Of a DNA stretch of 23,195 nucleotides, positions 1 through 6,701 are shown one piece after another. Position 1 is the first letter of the stretch, and each line of letters opens with the position of its first letter. The DNA comes from JBNKHG01 sp050290225 (lineage in GTDB: Bacteria > Pseudomonadota > Gammaproteobacteria > Pseudomonadales > Cellvibrionaceae), in the NCBI GenBank assembly GCA_050290225.1, contig JBNKHG010000009.1:1-23195 (forward strand). Reading direction: 5' to 3'. Below the pieces are notes generated by a model. It made no database searches, was not told the origin of the DNA, and saw nothing but the letters and a program-made list of their open reading frames with translations. Position numbers and translations under genes: made by a program.

Positions 1-181
1 CCGTGCCCTGCCCCAGAAAGCGCCGGGTCACTTCCCGGCCACGCTCGGTGGCTGCCGCCTGCCGGGCCAGTTCCAGTGACGCGGCCCGATCCTGGGTCAA
101 TTGCAGTTGTTGGGCCTGAATGGATTGCTTGGCCTGCAAGGCCAGCAACTGGTTGGTCGCCTGCATGGCCTGCAGGGCCCG
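1..181 (-). pseudogene. trbJ: 3' fragment of trbJ (conjugative transfer protein), 5' end lost, runs off window
   Basis: Read on the minus strand with codons starting at 178, this stretch is open to the window edge. It encodes a Gln/Ala-rich helical segment (ALQAMQATNQLLALQAKQ, then QQLQLTQDRAASLELARQAA, ending RRFLGQGT). That pattern matches, from memory, the C-terminal part of P-type TrbJ, a periplasmic component of the mating-pair apparatus. No start codon or N-terminal signal sequence is present. Upstream on the minus strand the sequence changes abruptly at about 178-183 into the 5' part of traG, in a different reading frame. In Tn4371-type elements the order is traG, a small gene, trbB-C-D-E, then trbJ, so the orientation fits a deletion that removed everything between. 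The true trbJ stop codon is expected just outside the window. Assignment to TrbJ is by recalled pattern, not a search. Confidence 0.72.
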
Positions 182-417
182 GCGATGGCGCCACCGATCA
201 AAAACACCTCGGGTGCGTAGGCGTCGAAAAAGAACCACCAGTCGAACAACCGCCAGGGGTGGTAGACCGGCTTATCAAAGAGTTCGAACCAGGGCGCGCC
301 CAGACGGGACTGATGGCCAAGCGCCGATGCGGTCCACTGGGTGGCGCCCCACACCCCGGCGATGACGATGCCGAACACCGTCAGCACCTGACCGTAGAGC
401 ACCCCTGTCGCCCGCAT
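181..417 (-). pseudogene. traG: 5' fragment of traG (type IV coupling protein), truncated
   Basis: The start codon at 417 is preceded by a good ribosome binding site (GGAGG, 7 bases away). The first 79 residues match the N-terminus of Tn4371/RP4-type TraG (VirD4-like coupling ATPase): a first membrane helix (VLYGQVLTVFGIVIAGVWGA), the LGAPWFELFDKPVYHPWRLF segment, and FFFDAYAP followed by the start of a second helix (VFLIGGAIA). Full TraG is over 600 residues and carries the Walker A and B ATPase motifs; none are present here. After residue 79 the frame reads a Cys/Pro/Arg-rich tail because the DNA has switched to trbJ sequence out of frame. The 106-residue product could insert in the membrane but cannot act as a coupling ATPase. 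The gene lies downstream of the lipoprotein and LysR genes, the usual order in these elements. Confidence 0.82.
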
Positions 418-645
418 GTCCGCCTCCGAATCTGTCCTGAATTACTGCGCGAAGTCGCGCGCATACAGGCGACAGAATCGGTGCCGGATCAGTGCCGGTC
501 AAAGACCGTTATCGGCACAATACTGGAGAAAATCACAAGATTTCGTGCAGGAAACAACCGCAGAAAAGTGCCGGGAAGAAGGGGGTGTTTGAGCGAACAA
601 ACGACGTTGAAAAAATAGTGTGTCGATGCCCGAAAATGCCCGCCA
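418..645. other. Intergenic gap between the lipoprotein gene and traG remnant, with a small inverted repeat
   Basis: No convincing gene was seen in these 228 bases; open frames on both strands have no recognisable product. A short inverted repeat, GTTTG-N6-CAAAC, lies at 587-602 and could be a regulator site upstream of traG. A T-rich run on the minus strand at 611-617 follows the lipoprotein gene, but no GC-rich stem precedes it, so a terminator is not supported. A direct repeat TGCCCG occurs at 627-632 and 637-642. Confidence 0.35.
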
Positions 646-924
646 TCAAAACGGCGGCGACTCGTCCGGCGGCGTGTAGGGCACCTCGCCATCCCCGAGA
701 AACGCCCGGGTGTTGGCCTCCCCCACAATGTTGCACAGCTCATCACCCAGCTCGGCGCGATTGATCCGGCATTGCTTGCGCAGGGCCTTCAGGCGCTCGG
801 GGTTCGCCAGCAGCGACTCGACGGTGTCCGCAGGTGTAATCTTTGTGGAAGGGGTTTCAGTGGCATCGGGATCACCACAGGCGGTCACCAACAGGACAAC
901 CAGTAATACAAAAAGTCGGTTCAT
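646..924 (-). CDS. Small lipoprotein, EexN/TrbK-type entry-exclusion candidate
   Basis: This 92-residue protein begins with a short lipoprotein signal (MNRLFVLLVVLLVTAC) with lipobox VTAC and Cys16 as the predicted lipidated residue. The mature part contains a conserved-looking segment (VESLLANPERLKALRKQC, then GDELCNIVGEA) and ends in a Pro-rich tail. The form and position match EexN/TrbK-like lipoproteins that block redundant conjugation into cells already carrying the element; they sit between a LysR gene and traG in Tn4371-like ICEs. The start is supported by AAGGAG upstream, located at the 3' end of the LysR gene, and only two bases separate the two genes, so they are probably co-transcribed. 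The exclusion role is inferred from family and context. Confidence 0.72.
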   Translation of the reverse strand: MNRLFVLLVVLLVTACGDPDATETPSTKITPADTVESLLANPERLKALRKQCRINRAELGDELCNIVGEANTRAFLGDGEVPYTPPDESPPF

Positions 925-926
925 GA

Positions 927-1862
927 TCAGGCTCCTTCTGTCGACTCGGCTGTGGAGGAATCCTCCCCGGGTGGCGTTTCGTCAGTCGGTGGAATGACGC
1001 GCTCGATAAACCGCTTGAGTGTTTCGGAAGGGTCGGTATTGCGTCTCAGCAGCCAGGTGGTGAGCGCCGGTGCCGGTCCCGCCAATGGCCGGGCCACCAC
1101 GCCCTCGTTGCGGGAGGCCTCGATATGGGATTCCCCCACCACCGCCAGGGCGTAACCGGCCGCCACCAGGGTCATTTTCAGGTCGAGGGAGGCCACCTTC
1201 TCCACCACCAGCGGTTCCCGATCCGCGCCGCGCAGAATGCGACAGACCTGGCGGCAATACCCTTCACACAACTGCGGATCGCAGGCCACCAGTGGATAGC
1301 GCACCAACTCTTCCACGGAAATGCTTTGGTGGGCCAGCAACGGATGCCGGGGCGGCATCGCCACCACCAGCGGCTCGCTCCAGGCGGGCTCGGCCACGAT
1401 GCCGTCCCCCACCTCGGCGCACTGGGCGAAGCCCACGTCGTAGAGATCATCGTGCAGGCCTCGGATCTGTTGCGCCAACGGCACCTCGAAAACGCGGACA
1501 TCCACCTCCGGCTCCTCCTCCCGGCACTGAGCCAGCAGGGCTGTCAGGCGGGGCGGTGTGATACCGTCGGAGAGGGCGACGCGCAACTGGTCCTGAAAGC
1601 CCAGAGCGGCGGAACGCACACTGTCCTGGGCCTGCTCCAGTGCGATGAAGATGCGCGGCACATGCTCCAGGAAACGTTCCCCGGCGCGGGTCAACCGCGT
1701 GCTGCGGGTGGTGCGATTAAAGAGGCGAATCCCCAGGTCCGCCTCCAGCTCCTTGATCGCCCGCGACAGGGGCGACTGTTCGATGCACAGGCGTTCCGCC
1801 GCGCGCGCGAAATGCAATTCTTCAGCGACGGCGAGGAAATAGCGAAGGTGACGTAACTCCAT
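927..1862 (-). CDS. LysR-family transcriptional regulator of the conjugative element
   Basis: A full-length LysR-type regulator of 311 residues. Residues 1-60 form the winged helix-turn-helix (MELRHLRYFLAVAEELHFARAAERL onward, with SPLSRAIKELE as the recognition-helix region). Residues about 90-295 form the effector-binding domain (LRVALSDGI, LVVAMPPRHPLLAH, VAAGYALAVVGESH). A 20-residue acidic/Ser/Thr tail follows. The start at 1862 has a strong ribosome binding site (AAGGAGAA). From memory, the protein is closely similar to the LysR regulators directly upstream of the EexN-type lipoprotein and traG in Tn4371-type ICEs, and the same order is seen here. It is expected to control transfer genes; its effector is unknown. 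It remains intact although its transfer module has been deleted. Confidence 0.88.
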   Translation of the reverse strand: MELRHLRYFLAVAEELHFARAAERLCIEQSPLSRAIKELEADLGIRLFNRTTRSTRLTRAGERFLEHVPRIFIALEQAQDSVRSAALGFQDQLRVALSDGITPPRLTALLAQCREEEPEVDVRVFEVPLAQQIRGLHDDLYDVGFAQCAEVGDGIVAEPAWSEPLVVAMPPRHPLLAHQSISVEELVRYPLVACDPQLCEGYCRQVCRILRGADREPLVVEKVASLDLKMTLVAAGYALAVVGESHIEASRNEGVVARPLAGPAPALTTWLLRRNTDPSETLKRFIERVIPPTDETPPGEDSSTAESTEGA

Positions 1863-1951
1863 GTAATTGGTTCTCCTTGATTGCGGGGCAATGGGTTACC
1901 CTATTTACGATATCCGGGTCTCCGGCTAAAAAAGATAAAAGGTTTATGCCC

Positions 1952-1970
1952 CCACCAACTGCATTGGTGG
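1952..1970. terminator. Small perfect stem-loop, possible weak terminator or operator
   Basis: CCACCAA at 1952-1958 and TTGGTGG at 1964-1970 form a 7-bp stem with a 5-base loop. It lies downstream of the phzF-like gene and upstream of the LysR gene, both on the minus strand. On that strand a T-rich stretch follows only about 20 bases later, so intrinsic termination is uncertain. The 140-base gap that holds it (1863-2002) is also where conjugative-element DNA gives way to chromosomal genes. Confidence 0.3.
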
Positions 1971-2002
1971 TGCTCGGCACAAAAATCCTGGGGCGTGTGA
2001 CA

Positions 2003-2787
2003 CTATTCAGGCACATTGATCTCACCCTTCAAGAACATAACCGCTGAGCCGGATATCAGCACACGATCACCTTGTAGATTGCATTTCAGCTTTCCACCCC
2101 GAGACGAGATCTGTTGAGCGTTAAGGATTACCTTCCCCAACCGTTTCGCCCAATAGGGCGTCAACTGGGTATGGGCGGAGCCGGTGACCGGGTCTTCCGG
2201 GATACCGTATTTCGGCGCAAAGAAGCGGGAAACAAAGTCGTAGTCCGATGAGGGCGCGGTGACGATCACCCCGCGAAGATCCAGTTGCTCCAGATACCGG
2301 TGGTCGGGTTCAAGGTCCGCTACATCGGCTTCACTGGCGAAAACGGCCACATAGTCTTCGTTGCACAGGCAGGCCAGAGGGCGCCTGCCCAAACCCGCCG
2401 CAAGCGCGTCGGTATATCGCAAGGTTCGGGCTTCTGGGCGGGAAAATCCAGCGTCAACAACCCGTTAGTTCGGCTGACCGATAAAAGGCCTGACAGTGAG
2501 CTGAATCGAATCATCGGCTGCCCATAGCCCGATTCTTCAAAGAGTACAAATGCCGCTGCCAGGGTGGCGTGGCCACAGAGTTTGACTTCCTTGTTGGGGG
2601 TAAACCAGCGAATATGAAAACCGTCATCATCGGGAACAAAGAACGCCGTCTCGGCCAGATTGTTCTCGGCGACGATGGCCTGCATCACCGCCTCCGCCAA
2701 CCATTCCTTCAGGGGAATGACCGCGGCGGGATTGCCCTCAAAGGTCCTTTCGGCAAAGGCATCGATCTGGTAGATCGGTAATTTCAT
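2003..2787 (-). pseudogene. PhzF-family isomerase-like gene, split by a one-base frameshift
   Basis: Two overlapping frames together encode one PhzF/YHI9-like protein of about 262 residues. The first, from the ATG at 2787 (GAGGA ribosome binding site), gives residues 1 to about 125. It includes the catalytic-type Glu in NNLAETAFF and the GHATLAAAFVL segment. The second frame resumes as DALAAGLGRRPLACLCNEDY and runs to 2003 with the family motif DPVTGSAHTQLTPYW. The switch falls near 2410: a single missing G (CCGAC instead of CCGGAC) would restore IPDALAAG. The break is either a real inactivating deletion or a sequencing error. The family catalyses isomerisations of small metabolites, but the substrate here is unknown. 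The gene starts 21 bases after kbl and is probably the last gene of the tdh-kbl operon. Confidence 0.88.
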
Positions 2788-2808
2788 GGTTGGCGTCCTC
2801 GTGCCTGC

Positions 2809-4008
2809 TTAGATGCCCAGCTGCTGTTTCACCCGACCGAACGCGGCCAGGGCGACATCAATGTCCTCGCGAGTCAGCGCCGCCGACATCTGGGTGCGGA
2901 TACGGGCCTTGCCCTTGGGCACCACCGGGTAGGAGAACGCCACCACGTAAACCCCCTCTTTCAGCATGGCCTCGGCAAACCGACCGGCCAGCGACGCGTC
3001 GTGGAGCATCACCGGGACGATGGGGTGTTCCCCCGGCAACAGCTCGAAGCCCCGTTGTGCCAGGCCTTCCCGGAAGGCGGCCGTGTTCTCGCGCAAGCGG
3101 TCCCGCAACCCAGGGGACGTTTCCACCAGCTCCACCGCCTTGAGGGCGCCGGCCACCACCGGGGGCGCCACGGTGTTGGAGAACAGGTAGGGGCGCGAGC
3201 GCTGGCGCAGCAGCTCGACGATTTCCGTTCGGGCGCAGGTAAAGCCGCCACTGGCGCCGCCCAGGGCTTTTCCGAGCGTGCCGGTGAGGATATCCACCCG
3301 GTCCATGCAGCCCCGGTACTCGTGGGTGCCCCGGCCATTGGCTCCGAGGAAACCGGTGGCGTGACAGTCATCGAAATGCACCAGGGCGCCGTACGTTTCC
3401 GCCAGGTCACAGATCTCGTCGAGACGGGCGATGGTACCGTCCATGGAGAAGACACCGTCGGTGGTGATCAGCTTGAAGCGGGCACCGCTGTCGTCCGCCG
3501 CCTTGAGCTGGACTTCCAGATCGCCCATGTCGTTGTTGCGGTAGCGGTAGCGCCTGGCCTTGCACAGGCGAATCCCGTCGATAATGCTGGCGTGATTGAG
3601 TTCGTCCGAGATCACCGCATCCGCGTCACCCAGAAGCACCTCGAACAGGCCGCCGTTGGTGTCGAAGCAGGAGGGATACAGAATGCAGTCCTCCATGCCG
3701 AGCAACGCGCTGAGCTTTTGTTCCAGCGTTTTGTGCACCGTCTGGGTGCCGCAGATAAAGCGCACCGACGCCATGCCGTAGCCCCACGCCTCCAGCCCCT
3801 CTCGGGCGGCCGCGTTCACCTCGGGGTGCTGGGCCAGGCCCAGGTAATTGTTGGCGCACAGGTTGAGGACCTCCCCGCCCGTGTTGATGCCCACATGGGC
3901 GCTTTGCGGGGTGGTGATCAGGCGCTCGTTTTTGTAAAGGCCCGCGTCGCGGATGGTGGAGAGTTCGTGATCCAGGTGTTCACGATAGTTGTCAAAGGCG
4001 GCAGCCAT
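2809..4008 (-). CDS. kbl: 2-amino-3-ketobutyrate CoA ligase (glycine C-acetyltransferase)
   Basis: A cytoplasmic, PLP-dependent enzyme that splits 2-amino-3-oxobutyrate with CoA into glycine and acetyl-CoA, the second step of threonine degradation. The 399-residue length is that of E. coli Kbl (398). Visible alpha-oxoamine synthase features are the N-terminal LCANNYLGL, SVRFICGTQTVHKTLE, SDELNHASIIDGIRL, the HFDDCHATGFLG PLP-contact segment at 211-222, and GTLGKALGGASGG with the PLP lysine at K247. The start at 4008 follows an AGGAG ribosome binding site. tdh lies immediately upstream (111 bases, containing a long hairpin) and the phzF-like gene 21 bases downstream. The product of Tdh is unstable, so tight coupling with Kbl is expected. 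Confidence 0.97.
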   Translation of the reverse strand: MAAAFDNYREHLDHELSTIRDAGLYKNERLITTPQSAHVGINTGGEVLNLCANNYLGLAQHPEVNAAAREGLEAWGYGMASVRFICGTQTVHKTLEQKLSALLGMEDCILYPSCFDTNGGLFEVLLGDADAVISDELNHASIIDGIRLCKARRYRYRNNDMGDLEVQLKAADDSGARFKLITTDGVFSMDGTIARLDEICDLAETYGALVHFDDCHATGFLGANGRGTHEYRGCMDRVDILTGTLGKALGGASGGFTCARTEIVELLRQRSRPYLFSNTVAPPVVAGALKAVELVETSPGLRDRLRENTAAFREGLAQRGFELLPGEHPIVPVMLHDASLAGRFAEAMLKEGVYVVAFSYPVVPKGKARIRTQMSAALTREDIDVALAAFGRVKQQLGI

Positions 4009-4055
4009 GGGCCTCGCTCCTGTTGAATGGGGTTGTTATCGGTGTTCTCATCGGG

Positions 4056-4113
4056 ACGCGAGGACAGAGAGAGGTTGTTTGAAAAGGCCCTTGACCTCTC
4101 TGTGCCTCCGCGT
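4056..4113. repeat. Long imperfect inverted repeat between tdh and kbl
   Basis: Two 20-base arms, 4056-4075 and 4094-4113, can pair with 17 of 20 positions (one a G-T wobble) around an 18-base loop. The inner 8 bp (AGAGAGGT with ACCTCTCT) are perfect, and an outer 5-bp block also pairs. It lies inside the tdh-kbl operon. Transcribed, it would form a strong stem-loop that could stabilise or partially terminate the message, setting the Tdh:Kbl ratio. The right arm (CTCTCTGTGCCTCCGCGTG) has the look of a dispersed intergenic palindrome, but no second full copy is visible in this window. Confidence 0.65.
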
Positions 4114-4119
4114 GGGTCG

Positions 4120-5142
4120 TCACCATTTCAGTATCACCTTGCCGGCCTTACCGGCCTTCATGGCCTCGAAGCCCTGCCGGAAGTCCGTATAGGGCAGGCG
4201 GTGGCTGATCACCGGCGCCACGTCAAGCCCGGATTCCACCATCACGGACATCTTGTACCAGGTCTCGTACATCTCCCGGCCATAGATCCCCTTCAACGTC
4301 AGCATATTGAAAATCACGGTATTCCAGTCGATGGCCAACTCCTCACCGGGAATGCCAAGAATGGCCACCTTGCCGCCATGGCACATATTGGCCAGCAGGT
4401 CCCGAAACGCGGACGGGTTGCCGGACATTTCCAGGCCCACATCGAATCCCTCGGACATACCCAGCGCCTTTTGCACATCGGCCAGGTTCTCCCGCGTCAC
4501 ATCCACCGTGCACGTGGCACCCAGTTGCCGGGCCAAAGCCAATCGTGAGGGATTGACATCGGTGATCACCACATGGCGGGCACCGGCGTGACGGCACACT
4601 GCGGCGGCCATGGCACCGATGGGGCCGGCGCCGGTGATGAGCACATCCTCACCCAACAGGTCGTATTGCAGGGCGGTATGCACCGCGTTGCCCAGGGGAT
4701 CGAACAGCGCCGCCACGTCCAAATCGATACCGGGGCGGTGCTCCCACACATTGGACATGGGCAACGAGAGGTATTCGGCAAAGGCACCGGGACGATTGAC
4801 ACCGACACCGCTGGTTTGCGCGCAGAGGTGCCGCCGCCCCGCCAAACAGTTTCGGCAACGACCGCACACCACATGGCCCTCACCCGAGACAATCTGCCCC
4901 GGCCGGAAATCGTTGACGTTGCTTCCCACCTCGACGATCTCGCCGACAAACTCATGCCCCACCACCATGGGCACGGGAATGGTCTTTTGGGCCCAACTGT
5001 CCCAATTCCAGATATGCAGGTCCGTACCGCAGATAGCGGTGCGGTCGATCTTGATTAGCACATCGTTGATGCCGATCTCGGGCTCGGGCACATCCTCCAG
5101 CCAGAGGCCCTCTTCGGCGTATTTTTTCACCAGAGCTTTCAT
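4120..5142 (-). CDS. tdh: L-threonine 3-dehydrogenase, zinc-dependent
   Basis: Oxidises L-threonine to 2-amino-3-oxobutyrate with NAD+, feeding Kbl. At 340 residues it has the length of E. coli Tdh (341). Catalytic zinc residues are in place: C38 (ICGTDLHIW) and H63-E64 (VGHEFVGEIVEVG). The structural-zinc cysteines C93, C96, C99 and C107 lie in CGRCRNCLAGRRHLC. The Rossmann dinucleotide motif GAGPIG is at 171-176. It is the first gene of the operon with kbl and the phzF-like gene. Upstream, 130 bases separate it from the divergent XRE-cupin regulator; a minus-strand TATAAT box at 5219-5224 sits within an inverted repeat, so the operon is probably repressed or activated there. Confidence 0.97.
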   Translation of the reverse strand: MKALVKKYAEEGLWLEDVPEPEIGINDVLIKIDRTAICGTDLHIWNWDSWAQKTIPVPMVVGHEFVGEIVEVGSNVNDFRPGQIVSGEGHVVCGRCRNCLAGRRHLCAQTSGVGVNRPGAFAEYLSLPMSNVWEHRPGIDLDVAALFDPLGNAVHTALQYDLLGEDVLITGAGPIGAMAAAVCRHAGARHVVITDVNPSRLALARQLGATCTVDVTRENLADVQKALGMSEGFDVGLEMSGNPSAFRDLLANMCHGGKVAILGIPGEELAIDWNTVIFNMLTLKGIYGREMYETWYKMSVMVESGLDVAPVISHRLPYTDFRQGFEAMKAGKAGKVILKW

Positions 5143-5206
5143 CTTAGGTACTTCCGTTTGCGGCGCATTTCATCTAATATTAAAGAAATATTTCCACCAT
5201 AGTAAA

Positions 5207-5228
5207 CTTGTATTTTCCATTATACAAG
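5207..5228. promoter_or_regulatory. 22-bp inverted repeat over the tdh -10 box, candidate operator
   Basis: CTTGTAT-N8-ATACAAG is a perfect 7-bp inverted repeat centred at about 5217. It lies in the divergent region between tdh and the XRE-cupin regulator. On the minus strand the repeat contains TATAAT (5224 to 5219), about 77 bases upstream of the tdh start codon, a plausible -10 box. No good -35 box is seen at 16-18 bases. A dimeric helix-turn-helix repressor bound here would block tdh transcription. Binding by the neighbouring regulator is inference. Confidence 0.55.
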
Positions 5229-5272
5229 ATTTATATCTCTTATTTTGCGCTTTATCAACCATAGGTATCACC

Positions 5273-5887
5273 ATGGCCCGAATGAAAAAATCCCCTCCCG
5301 CTCCTCAAGCAACTGATGCCAATGCCGGCGGCGACCCTATTGGCCGCGCCCTGTGCGAACGGGTGGCCGCCCTGCGTAAACAACACAAATTGACCCTGGA
5401 GCAACTGGCGTCGGCCTCCGGGGTCAGCCGCTCCATGCTTAGCCAGATCGAGCGGGGCAACGCCAATCCCACCTTGGCAGTGACCTACCGGATTGCCGAG
5501 GCGTTCGGCATGACCATCGGTGAGTTGATCGATCAACCCTGGATGTCTTCCACCATTGAACTCGTCCACGGCGACGACCCCAACAACCTGTTCCGCTCCG
5601 ACAACGAGTGTCAGATCCGCACCCTCTCCCCGCTGCACATGGAGAAGAACATCGAGTTCTACGAAGTCACCCTCGCCCCCGGCGCTCAACTGGCCAGCGC
5701 GCCCCACTACCAGGGCACCCGTGAACTGGTCACTGTCGTCAGCGGCGCGGCACGAATCCATTCCGGTGACAGCGTTTGCAGCCTGTCCACCGGTGACTCC
5801 GCCCATTACCGGGCGGATCTGACCCACGTGATCGAAAATGCCGGCAAGAAAAATCTGGTGTGTTATCTGGTGGTGACCAGCCAGTGA
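5273..5887 (+). CDS. XRE-family regulator with C-terminal cupin domain
   Basis: A 204-residue regulator. Residues about 25-85 form a Cro/C1-type helix-turn-helix (LCERVAALRKQHKLTLEQLA, then GVSRSMLSQIERGNANPTLAVTYRIAEAF). Residues about 120-200 form a cupin fold (EFYEVTLAPGAQLASAPH, GTRELVTVVSGAARIHSGD, GDSAHYRADLTHVIEN) that probably binds a small ligand. The ATG at 5273 is chosen as the start; the frame is open further upstream into antisense tdh, but that part has no domain and crosses the promoter region. ATG at 5282 is an alternative, and neither has a strong ribosome binding site. It is transcribed divergently from tdh-kbl, with an inverted repeat between them, so it probably controls threonine catabolism. 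This fits the known habit of such regulators, but the ligand is unproven. Confidence 0.9.
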   Translation: MARMKKSPPAPQATDANAGGDPIGRALCERVAALRKQHKLTLEQLASASGVSRSMLSQIERGNANPTLAVTYRIAEAFGMTIGELIDQPWMSSTIELVHGDDPNNLFRSDNECQIRTLSPLHMEKNIEFYEVTLAPGAQLASAPHYQGTRELVTVVSGAARIHSGDSVCSLSTGDSAHYRADLTHVIENAGKKNLVCYLVVTSQ

Positions 5888-6036
5888 CAAACGCGGGAGA
5901 CCTAAAGCGCAGGCAAACAGCCAAATCTCTACAGCCTTTGTCAGGCCCCAAATGCTCAGAAATCTATGGATGCCAGGCGGACAGGATGGGGCACCTTGGA
6001 CTGATGCACGTTGGAAAGGCGCTTCCTTACTCATCG

Positions 6037-6648
6037 TCACTCAACACCGTGGGTCGGTAAACTGAGCCGGTATACGATGGCCAGCGCTCGTATACCAAAC
6101 GCCGCAACACAACCCAACAACAACGCGAGGGTTTCTGGCAGGCCGAGCAGCGCTGCCGCAAAAGCGTAGCCCAAGGCACCCGCCAACGAGGCGCTGATGT
6201 AAATTTCCCGGCACAATATAATCGGTAGTTCATTGAGGATCATGTCCCGGACAATCCCGCCCAGACAAGCGCTAAACATGCCCATGATGGCAGCTGCCGG
6301 GATGCTCATCCCCAATTCCAGCGCCCTTTGCGCACCCAGCACACTGAATAACGCCATCCCCACGGCATCCGTCCAGATTAGGGCAACGGTTGCCTTCTTC
6401 ACCCAGGGGGAGGCAAACCAGGTGGCTACCGCCGCCACCGTACACACCATCACGTACTGCCACTGACCCAGCCAGAAAACCGGAACATCCAGGAGAAGAT
6501 CCCGGAACGTGCCACCGCCCACGCCGGTGATACAGCCAACAAAAATAAAGCCGATAATATCCATTCGGTGCCTGGCCGCCTGCAATGCGCCGCTAACGGC
6601 GAAGGACAAAGTACCGCCAAAGGCGAGAAACGTGAGAAACATTTTCAT
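6037..6648 (-). CDS. TRIC-type (UPF0126) membrane protein, putative cation channel
   Basis: A 203-residue, very hydrophobic inner-membrane protein with about seven predicted helices. It shows the internal duplication of the UPF0126/TRIC family: each half carries a Gly-rich kink followed by an Arg-Asp pair (GVGGGTFRDLLLDVPVFWL in the first half, CLGGIVRDMILNELPIIL in the second). Bacterial members such as E. coli YadS are related to trimeric intracellular cation channels; some family members have been linked to glycine uptake, which would be notable beside a glycine-forming tdh-kbl operon, but that link is only suggestive. The gene is 53 bases upstream of the M20 gene's stop codon in coordinate terms (on the minus strand it follows that gene), so it may be read through from the M20 operon. 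The 149-base gap to the XRE gene holds nothing recognisable. Confidence 0.88.
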   Translation of the reverse strand: MKMFLTFLAFGGTLSFAVSGALQAARHRMDIIGFIFVGCITGVGGGTFRDLLLDVPVFWLGQWQYVMVCTVAAVATWFASPWVKKATVALIWTDAVGMALFSVLGAQRALELGMSIPAAAIMGMFSACLGGIVRDMILNELPIILCREIYISASLAGALGYAFAAALLGLPETLALLLGCVAAFGIRALAIVYRLSLPTHGVE

Positions 6649-6701
6649 AGTCTAAGGGGCTTTTACCTCTGCTCGCTTAAGACAAGGCGTATAACAGGCG
6701 A

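Noticed and set aside
627..642. TGCCCG repeated twice ahead of a T-rich run, considered as a terminator
   Set aside because: The copies are direct, not inverted, so no stem forms.
1125..1856. Open plus-strand frame of 243 codons opposite the LysR gene
   Set aside because: It mirrors a well-supported LysR gene on the other strand, has no recognisable domain, and has a His/Gln-rich composition typical of antisense frames in GC-rich DNA.
3001..4026. Open plus-strand frame of 341 codons opposite kbl
   Set aside because: kbl is certain from its motifs; the opposite frame shows no domain and arises from the GC-biased codon use of kbl.
4610..5272. Upstream extension of the XRE-cupin gene by 221 codons
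   Set aside because: The extra part is antisense to tdh, crosses the divergent promoter region, and has no protein domain; the regulator starts naturally at 5273.
5255..6040. Minus-strand frame of 261 codons opposite the XRE-cupin gene
   Set aside because: Lies antisense to a gene with clear helix-turn-helix and cupin motifs and has no family resemblance of its own.
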